Below are positions 8,628 to 17,194 of a stretch of DNA of 64,000 nucleotides, piece by piece; positions within the stretch are counted from its first letter, which is position 1; every line of letters begins with the position of its first letter. Under the pieces are notes generated by a model. The model was not told the DNA's origin and made no database searches. It worked only from the letters and a program-made list of their open reading frames with translations. This DNA comes from Virgibacillus profundi (lineage in GTDB: Bacteria > Bacillota > Bacilli > Bacillales > Amphibacillaceae): assembly GCF_002287375.1 (NCBI RefSeq), contig NZ_NPOA01000010.1:62001-126000 (forward strand). The letters run 5' to 3'. The translations under genes were made by a program, and so were the position numbers.

Positions 8628-10236
8628 GTTGATTGCCCTTTTCTTTGGAATAATAATCAAATTGTTGCTTAATAATTTCAATAGCCTTCCAGACTTTATC
8701 GGGTTCCTGTTTTCCCATTAATGCTAACTGAAACCAATTTCTTTTTATTAAATAACTACTTTCATAGCTTACATGAACACCAAGTTTTTTTAATTGATCA
8801 CCAAAATCCTTTGCCGATATACCCTCCGGCAAGCTTACAGTAATGATTCCGGGTGAGTATCCTTCGTCACCACGAAGCACTGTCATACCTGATGCTTTAA
8901 AATCACGGCGAATCTCCATAGACACTTCTCCGTTCGCTGGCTGCGGATTACATAACGCTGCCTGTAAAGCCGCAAGTCCATTGGATGAATGGGTGAAAGG
9001 TACACTACTGGAATCCTGATAAATTCCAAGATCCAAATATGCCGGCACCTGTTTATTTGGTATAATTTCTTCCTGATGAAAAACAAAAGCAAGTCCTGGA
9101 TAGGATCCCAGTCCCTTTCCACTGACTGTACTTGCCATATATACCCCGCTGAAATCAACTGGAAGAACACCAACCGTACTGCATGCATCAAGGCAAAGCT
9201 TCAAACGGTGTTTTTCACAAATTCCCTCCAGATCATTCAAAGGGTAGATATGGCCTGTAGAAGTTTCACAATGAACTGTCCAAAGCCACTGAATATCTGG
9301 ATTTCGCTTTAATATATTTTCTATGTCATCCAGTCCAATGGCAGTGTTCCATTCCTTATTTATCTGTTCAAAAGAAAGACCCCATCTATTTCCATGATCA
9401 ATTAATCTATCTCCAAACTCCCCATTGGAAAGTATCAGCCCTCTTTCGTTGGTGGTGGATAAATGTGCTGCAATCATATCATTCGCAAGTGTGCCTGTTC
9501 CCACTGCTATCTCCACATACTTTGCCCTGGTGAGCTGACACAGCCTTTGTTGTACGTCCTCAACAATTTCTTGAAATCTATTAGAACGATGGGAAATTGC
9601 AGGTTCCTGCCATGCTTTTTTTACACTTTCAGACTGCTCTACAGGACCAGGAAGGAAATTATGGTAAAAGGCTTTCTCTTCTCTTTGAATAAGTCTTTCA
9701 AAAAGTCTGGACGCTGATTCAAAGTTCTTTTTCGTTAAATACATTGGCTGATAGGGTGCTTCCTCTGTTCCGACAAGTGGTCCAAACGCTTGAAAGCCGA
9801 TATGCTTATACAGCTTTGTTTGTCTTGTTGTCCCGGAAATTAATGCCATGTTATATCCTTTTTCCAGACAATAGGAGACAAGCTTTTCACATAATCCATA
9901 AAAAATACGTCCACCGCGATGAGCCGGTTTTATTGAAAGCAGTCTGATTTCACAAGCGACAGCTTTGTCAGGCAAATAGGTATCAAGATGATCAAGCTTT
10001 TGATCGAGTGAAAAAGGACGGTTTCCTCTAACTGCAATCATCCCGATGATCTCATCATTTCTTTTAGCAATGATATATGTATTTTCGTCATTAAAACGAT
10101 CGACTAATTTCTTATCATGATTCGCAGTGTGCTGTGGAATTTCTTCCACAAACGTTTCATAATTCAGCTGATGGATTTGCTCTATTTCATCAGCATGCTC
10201 CGCAATTTTATATAAAATCTGGTTTGATTTACTCAT
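8599..10236 (-). CDS. Fusion protein: GNAT acyltransferase domain + class V PLP-dependent aminotransferase
   Basis: A 545-residue two-domain protein. Residues 1-170 form a GNAT fold, with the CoA/ACP-binding segment IRLLSIKPAHRGGRI (about 97-111) and the late GNAT pattern KLYKHIGFQAFGP. Residues 190-530 form a class V (serine-pyruvate / alanine-glyoxylate / AEP-type) aminotransferase: FLPGPV...SHRS opening, phosphate-binding GTGT (246-249), LCLDACS with Asp350 for the pyridine nitrogen, and Lys374 in VSGKG as the Schiff-base lysine. Both active sites look intact. It overlaps plsY by 4 bp (ATGA) and the LtaS-like gene by 29 bp. The pairing suggests that an amine made by transamination is then acylated, or the reverse. 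Substrates are not identifiable from sequence, and the link to membrane lipid or teichoic acid is inferred from the neighbours. Confidence 0.85.
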   Translation of the reverse strand: MSKSNQILYKIAEHADEIEQIHQLNYETFVEEIPQHTANHDKKLVDRFNDENTYIIAKRNDEIIGMIAVRGNRPFSLDQKLDHLDTYLPDKAVACEIRLLSIKPAHRGGRIFYGLCEKLVSYCLEKGYNMALISGTTRQTKLYKHIGFQAFGPLVGTEEAPYQPMYLTKKNFESASRLFERLIQREEKAFYHNFLPGPVEQSESVKKAWQEPAISHRSNRFQEIVEDVQQRLCQLTRAKYVEIAVGTGTLANDMIAAHLSTTNERGLILSNGEFGDRLIDHGNRWGLSFEQINKEWNTAIGLDDIENILKRNPDIQWLWTVHCETSTGHIYPLNDLEGICEKHRLKLCLDACSTVGVLPVDFSGVYMASTVSGKGLGSYPGLAFVFHQEEIIPNKQVPAYLDLGIYQDSSSVPFTHSSNGLAALQAALCNPQPANGEVSMEIRRDFKASGMTVLRGDEGYSPGIITVSLPEGISAKDFGDQLKKLGVHVSYESSYLIKRNWFQLALMGKQEPDKVWKAIEIIKQQFDYYSKEKGNQHAKNENILI

Positions 10237-10793
10237 CTTGGGTCCCCTTTTCTGTGTACAAGTATAACGATAAACAGCATGATTAAAAACATCACCGCCA
10301 GCATATATTCTGAAATGATTAACAATGTGATTGGAATGGCAGTAAGTGCAACCAGGCCGGCAATAGTAAAGCTTCTTTTAAGATGCAAGCCTATTAATAA
10401 AATCACTCCGGTCGCAATCAGTGTCAAAGGTGTAAGCGTGAGAGCTGCAGCCAAATATACAACAACACCCTTACCACCACGAAATTGGAGCTGCACAGGC
10501 CCGATATGCCCGCTTAAAACAGCTATTGCCATACACCCCAATAAGAAGTTACTGGCATGAAACAAATAAGCGGCTGCAAGCAATGGGATGATTGTTTTTA
10601 AAGCATCAATAATTACCGTATAAATAAAGGCAGAACGCCCAAATACCCTCCCCGCATTTCTTGCCCCGGCATTTGTACTTCCAAGCTCTCTAATATCCTG
10701 GTTTCCAGCCAGTTTCCCCACATAGTAAGCCCCATTCAAACATCCGAATAAGTAAGACAGGAATATCATAATAAAAATAAACAGAGGATCCAC
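10233..10793 (-). CDS. Glycerol-3-phosphate acyltransferase PlsY-like membrane protein
   Basis: A 186-residue integral membrane protein with about five helices and recognisable PlsY loops: GSTNAGARNAGRVFG (motif 2, usually GSGNIGATNVLR) and GHIGPVQLQFRGGKGVV (motif 3). PlsY moves an acyl group from acyl-phosphate to glycerol 3-phosphate to make lysophosphatidic acid. The first motif has lost the usual SIPFGY proline (here SYLFGCLNG), which points to a divergent paralogue rather than the housekeeping enzyme. It heads an operon with the GNAT/aminotransferase fusion (4-bp overlap) and the LtaS-like gene, suggesting it feeds a specialised glycerolipid. Whether it still uses glycerol 3-phosphate is unknown. 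Confidence 0.85.
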   Translation of the reverse strand: MDPLFIFIMIFLSYLFGCLNGAYYVGKLAGNQDIRELGSTNAGARNAGRVFGRSAFIYTVIIDALKTIIPLLAAAYLFHASNFLLGCMAIAVLSGHIGPVQLQFRGGKGVVVYLAAALTLTPLTLIATGVILLIGLHLKRSFTIAGLVALTAIPITLLIISEYMLAVMFLIMLFIVILVHRKGDPR

Positions 10794-11020
10794 CCCTTAC
10801 TTTTCAAAAATCATATTATTTGTTATTTTACCATTAATCTCTAATTAGGTGAACGGTGTGATTTTATAAGGGGTAAAATTTCTATTGAGAATTTGTCGGT
10901 AATTGTATGTTTGTGCGTTACCTGTAAGTACTTTGGAATAAATGAACAAGAAGATCGTTTATAGTTTTATCACATACAAACGATCTCCCTTTATTCTTTT
11001 ATTAAACCCTTTTTCGCATA

Positions 11021-11534
11021 GATTGGGACTGCGATTACTCGTCCCATCAAAAGAATTGTTGTTATTCTACACCATAGTTGATGTAAAATGCGAAGTAACT
11101 GCTATGTTGATTTCCACTTCGTGCAGTCGCTTTCCGCGGGCACGGCTTCAGTCTCCTCGAGAAAACCACTCTGCGGGGTCTTCAGACACGTGCTTTTCCC
11201 GCAGGAGTCGACTGCCCTACGCTCCAATCAACCGCTATAAAAGAGGATATCACTTGTTTGATTCAATTAAGTGGCAGATCACTTTTTGAAGTTGAAAGCA
11301 TATTGCCAGCGGAGGAAACACACGAAGACTCCTGCGGGAGGAAAGGCCTAGATGAGACCCCGGAGAGCGTCAGCTCGAGGAGGCTCATCAGCCGCCCGCG
11401 GAAAGCGAAGTGTGTTTCCGTAGCGGTAGATTTAGCACATATTATCATTAAAAGTTACTTCGCATTCTATAGAAACTACGAAAGTTAAAAAAGCAACAGT
11501 ATTTTGGTGAGGCAAACAAATTGCAGTCCCAAAG
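11021..11534. repeat. Palindromic element R1 with about 80-bp terminal inverted repeats
   Basis: This fills most of the 790-bp gene-free stretch between plsY and the CoA-transferase. The outer arms, 11021-11100 and 11452-11534, are imperfect inverted repeats (shared parts: TTGGGACTGC, CAAAA, TTGTTG, AATGCGAAGTAACT). Nested inside is a GC-rich inverted pair, 11129-11209 and about 11325-11405, containing TTTCCGCGGG / CCCGCGG and CCCGCAGGAGT / ACTCCTGCGGG. The block 11129-11209 recurs at 26317-26397 with one mismatch in 81 bases. No convincing coding sequence is present. North of it, 10951-10987 can form a weak AGATCGTTT / AAACGATCT hairpin. Confidence 0.85.
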
Positions 11535-11586
11535 TTTACAAAAAGAGCCTATATTAAAAATTCATAACTCCCGAATAATTGGCCCC

Positions 11587-12777
11587 TTATTTTTTGATTT
11601 CTATCTTCCCAAATAAGTCTTTTTCAATTAATTCTTTGATTTGATTCTCGTCCATACCAATCCGCTTTAAGACATCTATCGTATTTTCCCCGCGTTTTCC
11701 TCCAATGTGTTTGTATTTCTGGTTATAGACTGTTGATTTAATTGGTGATGCAATCTGTTTTTGATATGTTCCGTCATTCCGAGGTATATCAACAACCATA
11801 TTCCGTGCCTTTGTTTGTGGATGCTCTGCAGCCTCGGAAAATGTAAGGACAGGTTCGACACATGCTTCAATCTCACTAAAAGTTTCCATCCACTCATCAT
11901 ATGTTTTTTCCAGAAATGCTTCTTTTACAGCTATTTTAAATGTTTGAATGTCTTCAGTTTTTGTACTTTCAGCCAAATCAATCATGTATGGAATATCTAA
12001 CGCTTCACATAACTTTTTCCTGAATGGAGACTCAAGGCTTCCAACTGAGAAATACCTGCCATCCTTCGTTTCATAATAATCATAAAATGTTGCCCCATTG
12101 AGTTCTGTTCCTTCCGCTTCCGGCTCCCATCCTGCAGTTAAATAACCAGGTCCAAACATAGCATTTAATGCAAAACTGCTATCTGTCATGCTGAGATCAA
12201 TATATTGACCCTTTCCAGTATTTGAACGGTGGATAACTGCTGTTAAAATAGCAATGACACTATGTAATGACCCGCCAGCAAGATCGGCAATCTGTACCCC
12301 CATCGGAGCTGGCGGCTCATTTTGTCGTGCTGAATATCCAGCTATCCCTGCAATAGAAAGATAGTTATTATCATGCCCTGCACGTTCACGATATGGACCA
12401 GTCTGACCATAACCAGTAAGGGAACAATAAATAATATTTGGATTTATTTGTTTTAGTGTTTCATAATCCAATCCAAGCCTTTCCATTACACCAGGTCTAA
12501 ATTGCTCCAGAATAATATCGTAGTCCTGAATAAGACGTTTAACAATTTCAACTGCTTCCTGCTTTTTCAAATCCAAGCTAATTGATTGTTTCGATCGGTT
12601 TAAATGCTGGTGTGTTGCGGAATCTTCCTCATCCAATGGTGGAATTTCTCTAATGAAATCCGGTTGATTTGGTGATTCAACCCGTAATACTTCTGCTCCT
12701 AAATCAGCCAGCATCATTGTAGCATATGGCCCTGGCAGCAACTTGGAAAAATCAAGTATTTTCATATGATGTAACAT
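11587..12777 (-). CDS. CaiB/BaiF-type (family III) CoA-transferase
   Basis: A 396-residue family III CoA-transferase or alpha-methylacyl-CoA racemase relative. It begins MKILDFSKLLPGPYATMMLADLGAEVLRVE, the characteristic N-terminus, and has the conserved CoA-binding region (NRSKQSISLDLK, then DIILEQFRPGVMERLGLDYETL, YCSLTGYGQTGPY, and GHDNNYLS with the expected catalytic Asp). ATG 12777 is preceded by AAGGGGAG; the frame is open ten codons further but without a site. It lies downstream of and parallel to an acyl-CoA synthetase (107 bp gap with a hairpin), so the two may activate and shuttle the same organic acid. The acid itself is not identifiable. Confidence 0.85.
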   Translation of the reverse strand: MLHHMKILDFSKLLPGPYATMMLADLGAEVLRVESPNQPDFIREIPPLDEEDSATHQHLNRSKQSISLDLKKQEAVEIVKRLIQDYDIILEQFRPGVMERLGLDYETLKQINPNIIYCSLTGYGQTGPYRERAGHDNNYLSIAGIAGYSARQNEPPAPMGVQIADLAGGSLHSVIAILTAVIHRSNTGKGQYIDLSMTDSSFALNAMFGPGYLTAGWEPEAEGTELNGATFYDYYETKDGRYFSVGSLESPFRKKLCEALDIPYMIDLAESTKTEDIQTFKIAVKEAFLEKTYDEWMETFSEIEACVEPVLTFSEAAEHPQTKARNMVVDIPRNDGTYQKQIASPIKSTVYNQKYKHIGGKRGENTIDVLKRIGMDENQIKELIEKDLFGKIEIKK

Positions 12778-12803
12778 ATTTTTCTCCCCTTTCCAGAGAA
12801 AAA

Positions 12804-12848
12804 CCATTTACCCCAATGCATTAAAACATTGGAACAAACGGTTTTTTA
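12804..12848 (-). terminator. Hairpin between acyl-CoA synthetase and CoA-transferase genes
   Basis: A long imperfect stem (AACCGTTTGTTCCAATG / CATTGGGGTAAATGGTT) ends in TTTTT when read on the minus strand. It could terminate or attenuate transcription from the synthetase gene into the CoA-transferase gene. Confidence 0.5.
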
Positions 12849-12884
12849 AACTCGCAAACTACATTTACAGCTTTTTTCAATCAT

Positions 12885-14477
12885 CTAATTTACTTTCTTC
12901 GGACCTTTCCAATACATTTCCCTCAGGCGAAACTTCTGCAGTTTACCTGTAGCTGTTTTTGGTAAAGCCTCCACAAACTCCACTGCTTTAGGTGCTTTAA
13001 AATGAGCCATCTCTGACCGGCAGAAGGAAATAATATCTTCTTCTGTCACCTTTCTATTAGGGTGCAATACGATAATTGCTTTAGGGACTTCCCCCCATTT
13101 TTCATCAGGAATGGCAATAACCGCTGTCTCCATTACGTCTGGATGTTTATACAACACCCCTTCCACCTCTGTAGAAGAAATATTTTCCCCTCCGGAAATA
13201 ATCAAATCCTTGGCTCGATCCTGTATTTCAATGTACCCATCCGGATAGGTAACTGCTAAATCACCTGTATAAAACCATCCGTCCTTCATTGCTTCTGCAG
13301 TCTTTTCTGGATCCTTATAATATCCATCCATTACGACATTGCCCCGTGTGACAATTTCCCCAAGTTCTTTCCCATTCCAGGCAACTTCTTCCCCATCCTG
13401 ATGGATAACCTTTGTTTCTCCATTAAAAGCAAGTTCAATCCCTTGTCTTGCCTTTATTGTTGCCTGTTCATCCAAAGTTTTTTCATCAAATTCTTTTTTC
13501 CATTCATTATATAAAATAAATGGAGAAGTTTCGGTCAAACCGTATACGTGAATCATATTTAATCCAAAAATATCCTGCGCCTTTTGAATCAGTGCTGCCG
13601 CAGGTGGGGCTCCTGCTGTAGCCATCCGCAGACGTGTTTTGATATTTGCTTCTTTTGCCTTTGGTTCATTTACAAGCATATTAACAACTGTTGGTGCTCC
13701 ACATAGCAATGAGATGTTTTGTTTTTCAAACAAATCAAGAATTAGCGGGGGATCAACTTTTCTTAAACACACATGAGTTGCTCCGGCCGCCGTGATAGCC
13801 CACACACCACCCCAGCCATTTGCATGAAACATTGGCAATGTATGAAGATAAACATCATCATGATTTACACCAAGATGATACATAAAATTGGCTGCATTCA
13901 GGTAATTACCGCGATGTGTTAACATGACACCTTTAGGCTTCGAGGTCGTCCCACTCGTATAATTCAATGTCAGCAACTGATTTTCATCTATTTCAACCTC
14001 CGGGAGTGCCGCTTTTTCAGGAATATGTTCAAGAAATGATTCATAATCTACTCCTTTTAAGGAAGTATCCTGCCCCGGGACTGAAACGATAACAATCCGC
14101 TCTAGTGAGAGATTGTCCACTATTTCCGCAATGGGTCCACTGAACTCTTCATCAACAATTAACATCTTCGCATCACTGTGTTTAATGATATACTCCATAT
14201 CTGCTGCGGATATCCGATAATTTAGCGGTACCATTACAGCTCCGAGCTGGCAGATACCATAAAAACTTTCCAGCATATAATGTGTATTTGGCAGCATCAC
14301 CGCTACATGATCGCCTTCTTGTATACCTGCTTCATTTAAAGCAATAGAAAGCCTATTTATACGTTCACCAAATTCCTTATACGTAAATTGCTTCTTTCCA
14401 TCGATAATAGCTGTTTTTTGCGGATAATATTTTACTGCCCTGCGTTTCCAGTCAAGTGGGGTTAATGCGGAAAACAT
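12885..14477 (-). CDS. AMP-forming acyl-CoA synthetase
   Basis: A 530-residue ANL-superfamily enzyme. Signatures in order: the P-loop LNYTSGTTSKPKGV, HVYGLTETSP, YTGDL (adenine and ribose contacts), and DRAKDLIISGGENISS followed by the C-terminal catalytic lysine in KTATGKLQKFRLR. The length and the LPMFHANGWGG motif place it with medium/long-chain fatty-acyl-CoA ligases. It should make acyl-CoA from a free acid, ATP and CoA in the cytoplasm. ATG 14477 is chosen because AAAAGGGAG lies nine bases upstream; the TTG at 14486 abuts that site. The CoA-transferase gene follows on the same strand. Fatty acid or branched acid degradation is likely, but the specific acid is unknown. Confidence 0.88.
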   Translation of the reverse strand: MFSALTPLDWKRRAVKYYPQKTAIIDGKKQFTYKEFGERINRLSIALNEAGIQEGDHVAVMLPNTHYMLESFYGICQLGAVMVPLNYRISAADMEYIIKHSDAKMLIVDEEFSGPIAEIVDNLSLERIVIVSVPGQDTSLKGVDYESFLEHIPEKAALPEVEIDENQLLTLNYTSGTTSKPKGVMLTHRGNYLNAANFMYHLGVNHDDVYLHTLPMFHANGWGGVWAITAAGATHVCLRKVDPPLILDLFEKQNISLLCGAPTVVNMLVNEPKAKEANIKTRLRMATAGAPPAAALIQKAQDIFGLNMIHVYGLTETSPFILYNEWKKEFDEKTLDEQATIKARQGIELAFNGETKVIHQDGEEVAWNGKELGEIVTRGNVVMDGYYKDPEKTAEAMKDGWFYTGDLAVTYPDGYIEIQDRAKDLIISGGENISSTEVEGVLYKHPDVMETAVIAIPDEKWGEVPKAIIVLHPNRKVTEEDIISFCRSEMAHFKAPKAVEFVEALPKTATGKLQKFRLREMYWKGPKKVN

Positions 14478-14650
14478 TATAGTCAACTCCCTTTTAATAG
14501 TTTTTTAAATATGCAAACTTTTTACTCTGTATTTTCAGATAACGCTTATAACCTAAATGATAATATACTTATTTACGACTTACAAGAATAATGTGGATAA
14601 TTTTTTCAATTATTAAATAAGTGGGTTAATATTGCAAGAATAAATTTCCA

Positions 14651-14693
14651 TTGATAATTTTTCAGTTATTGCATATACTTAGAACAAATGTTC
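14651..14693 (+). promoter_or_regulatory. SigA promoter with LexA (SOS) box for uvrX
   Basis: TTGATA at 14651-14656 and TATACT at 14674-14679 are separated by 17 bp. GAACAAATGTTC at 14682-14693, just downstream of the -10, matches the Bacillus LexA/DinR box GAAC-N4-GTTC, so repression by occupying the start region is expected. Confidence 0.8.
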
Positions 14694-14713
14694 CTATGGT
14701 GGTGTGAAATACG

Positions 14714-15967
14714 ATGGACTATTCCTCTTATCCTCGCAATGATGTACTTTGTATCGACATGCGTTCATTCTATGCAAGTGTGGAGGCCATTAAGCTAGGG
14801 CTTGACCCAATGAAAACATTACTGGCGGTCGTCGGTGACCCAAGCAGGTCGGGAAGTATTGTCCTTGCCGCATCCCCGGAGTTAAAAAGAAAACATGGGA
14901 TCAGTAATGTTAGTCGTTTTTTCGAGCTGCCCAACGATCCGGATATTCATATTGTTCCTGCTCATATGGCTGACTACCTTCATGTTTCTATTGAAATTAC
15001 AAAGCTGATTAATCAATATGTGCCAAAGGAAGCGATTCATCAGTACTCCGTTGATGAAGTCTGGGTAACGGTAAACGGCCTGCAAAAGCTTTTTGGTGAT
15101 CGTTGGGAAGTTGCTAAAAAAATTAAGCAGGACATTCTGAATAACTTTGGAATTACTTCTTCGATTGGTATTGGTGATAATAAATTTCTGGCAAAAGTAG
15201 TCATGGATTTACACGGTAAAAAGGCGGATATTGCTGAATGCAAATATGAGGATGTGGAAGAAATGCTATGGCCATTTCCTGTTGAAGATATTTGGGGCAT
15301 TGGCGGCAGGATGAAGCGAAACCTCAATCGCATGGGTATCGTCACATTGGGGCAGCTCGCCGGATTTAATCTGAAACATCTTAAAAAGCGCTTTGGTATC
15401 ATGGGAGAACAATTATATTGGCATGCTTGGGGAATTGATCTAAGTCCTGTTTTTGGTGATTTTACGAAGTCAGAACAAAAAGGATACGGGCACGGAATAT
15501 CTTTATTACGGGATTATTCCAGTGAAGAGGCAGCTGTTTGTATCCTTGATCTTTGTGAAGAAGTATGCCGTCGAGCACGAACCGCAGATAAGGCCGGAAA
15601 AACCATTCACCTTGGAATAGCCTATTCAAAAGAAACAGGGGGAGGTGGATTTTCCCGCTCCAGATCCATTGAAATCCCCACAAATGTCACAATGGATATG
15701 TACCGGGTATGTATGCAGCTGTTCAACCAATTTTATGATGGAGAAAGTAAAATAAGACGTGTCTATGCAACCCTGGATAATTTATACAAAAAAGAAGAAA
15801 CACAATTGGATTTATTTGAGGATCGCACCAAAAAAAATGATATTGGTTATGTGATGGACGGGATCCGTGACAGATTCGGATCAACCGCAATTCTGCGTGC
15901 TTCCAGTTATACAGATGCAGGGATTACACTGGATCGGAGTGGAAAAATTGGCGGGCATAAGGCGTGA
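14714..15967 (+). CDS. uvrX: Y-family DNA polymerase, UvrX/YqjW type
   Basis: A 417-residue translesion polymerase. The palm carboxylates are in LCIDMRSFYASVEA and YSVDEVWV; the helix-hairpin-helix (WPFPVEDIWGIGGRMKRNLNRMGI) and little-finger region follow. QLDLFE near the C-terminus is a sliding-clamp binding motif. UvrX/YqjW-type enzymes differ from DinB by this short form and by being SOS-induced. The LexA box at 14682-14693 fits that. It copies across damaged template and is likely mutagenic. ATG 14714 follows GGTGGTG. Monocistronic. In other Bacillaceae such genes often travel on plasmids or phages, but nothing mobile is seen here. Confidence 0.9.
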   Translation: MDYSSYPRNDVLCIDMRSFYASVEAIKLGLDPMKTLLAVVGDPSRSGSIVLAASPELKRKHGISNVSRFFELPNDPDIHIVPAHMADYLHVSIEITKLINQYVPKEAIHQYSVDEVWVTVNGLQKLFGDRWEVAKKIKQDILNNFGITSSIGIGDNKFLAKVVMDLHGKKADIAECKYEDVEEMLWPFPVEDIWGIGGRMKRNLNRMGIVTLGQLAGFNLKHLKKRFGIMGEQLYWHAWGIDLSPVFGDFTKSEQKGYGHGISLLRDYSSEEAAVCILDLCEEVCRRARTADKAGKTIHLGIAYSKETGGGGFSRSRSIEIPTNVTMDMYRVCMQLFNQFYDGESKIRRVYATLDNLYKKEETQLDLFEDRTKKNDIGYVMDGIRDRFGSTAILRASSYTDAGITLDRSGKIGGHKA

Positions 15968-16065
15968 TGGTTTGGGGATATGCCTCCCGGAGTTATGCTT
16001 CTAAGGTCCCCTCGTTCCAATAATAATGATATAATTACCTCAACATATAGATGAATTCTCATATT

Positions 16066-16157
16066 TCTTAGAAAACTTGGTTGTCACCAAGCCTTTGGGT
16101 GACAGCCTTAGTTGCACTTATGCAGTAAGAAAGTGTTTTACACTTTCTTAACTGCTA
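16066..16157 (-). repeat. Dispersed 95-bp double-hairpin repeat, copy D (inverted)
   Basis: Read on the minus strand it is the same element as copies A-C: a long hairpin (AAGAAAGTG / CACTTTCTT), then ATAAGTGCAACTAAGGC, then a CTTGGTGACAACCAAG hairpin and TTTTCTAAG. It ends 22 bp before the panE start. Confidence 0.75.
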
Positions 16158-16179
16158 AAAAATAAGGGGGAGTAATTTC

Positions 16180-17094
16180 ATGGAAATTAAAAATGTTTCT
16201 ATTATCGGATTAGGTGCTTTGGGGATTTTGTACGGACACCATTTGTCCAAACAGATACCCAAAGAAAATTTACGAATTATTGCTGACAAGGAACGTATAG
16301 AAAAGTATACAAAGGAGGGAATTTACTGTAATGGGGAGCGTTGTAATTTTCAGTTTGTAACCCCCGAGGAATCCGTGGAATCAGCAGATTTAATTATTTT
16401 TGCTGTAAAATACAACGGACTTCAAGATGCCATCAAAGCTGTAGAAAACCACATTGGCGATAACACAATCTTTTTATCTACATTAAACGGCATTTCAAGT
16501 GAAGAGAAAATTGGTACATATTATGGATTCGATAAAATTATCTATTGTGTTGCGCAAGGCATGGATGCAGTTAAAGAAGATAATCAGCAGACCTATGATA
16601 ATTTTGGCATCCTTTGTTTTGGTGAAAAGGAAGGAATTGATACACCAAAGGTTAAAAGGATTGCAGATTTCTTCAAAAAGGTGGAAATGCCTTTCGAGTT
16701 GGATGTAAACATGATCAAGAGACAATGGGGCAAATTCATGCTCAATGTCGGGGTAAATCAGACAGTGGCAGTATTTGAGAGTGATTACGGTGAGATTCAA
16801 AAGGAAGGCAAAGCACGGGAAATGATGATTTCTGCTATGCAGGAAGTTTTAGACCTATCCAAATATGAAGGAATCAATTTAACCGAAGCAGACTTACAGT
16901 ATTGGCTGGATATTGTAGACAAACTAGGTCTGTGTGGCAAACCTTCCATGCGCCAGGACATGGAAGCAAAGAGAATGAGCGAATTGGAATTATTTGCAGG
17001 CACCGTGGTGGAATTAGGAAAGAAACATGGGGCCCGGACATCTGTGAACAGGGAACTTTACCGTAGAATTAGTGAGATGGAGCAAGCGTTTTAG
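16180..17094 (+). CDS. panE: 2-dehydropantoate 2-reductase (ketopantoate reductase family)
   Basis: A 304-residue ApbA/PanE-family enzyme. The N-terminal dinucleotide fold begins VSIIGLGALGILYG (GxGxxG) and is followed by IIFAVKYNGLQDAI; the C-terminal helical domain has the catalytic lysine region (IKRQWGKFMLNVGVNQ) and the SMRQDMEAKRMSELELFAGTVV segment typical of the family. It reduces 2-dehydropantoate with NADPH in pantothenate/CoA synthesis. It stands alone, away from panB, panC and panD, and the GxGALG fingerprint is shared by paralogues, so it may instead be a related 2-oxoacid reductase. GGGGG precedes the ATG. Confidence 0.8.
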   Translation: MEIKNVSIIGLGALGILYGHHLSKQIPKENLRIIADKERIEKYTKEGIYCNGERCNFQFVTPEESVESADLIIFAVKYNGLQDAIKAVENHIGDNTIFLSTLNGISSEEKIGTYYGFDKIIYCVAQGMDAVKEDNQQTYDNFGILCFGEKEGIDTPKVKRIADFFKKVEMPFELDVNMIKRQWGKFMLNVGVNQTVAVFESDYGEIQKEGKAREMMISAMQEVLDLSKYEGINLTEADLQYWLDIVDKLGLCGKPSMRQDMEAKRMSELELFAGTVVELGKKHGARTSVNRELYRRISEMEQAF

Positions 17095-17151
17095 CAGGAC
17101 AAAGGAACAGTGTTACTGTCCCTCTGAGGCAAAAAACTGTTTTTAAGAAGC

Positions 17152-17193
17152 AATTAAAAGCAGGGACAAGGTTGTTCCCCTCGCCCCTGCTTG
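17152..17193 (-). terminator. Terminator after the LysM/3D-domain gene
   Basis: On the minus strand AAGCAGGGGC pairs with GTCCCTGCTT and is followed by a T-rich run, directly after the stop codon at 17195. Confidence 0.65.
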
Positions 17194-17194
17194 A

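Noticed and set aside
10942-11488. Plus- and minus-strand reading frames inside R1 (61-115 codons)
   Set aside because: They arise from the GC-rich palindrome, have no ribosome binding site or family resemblance, and have counterparts in R2 that are out of frame.
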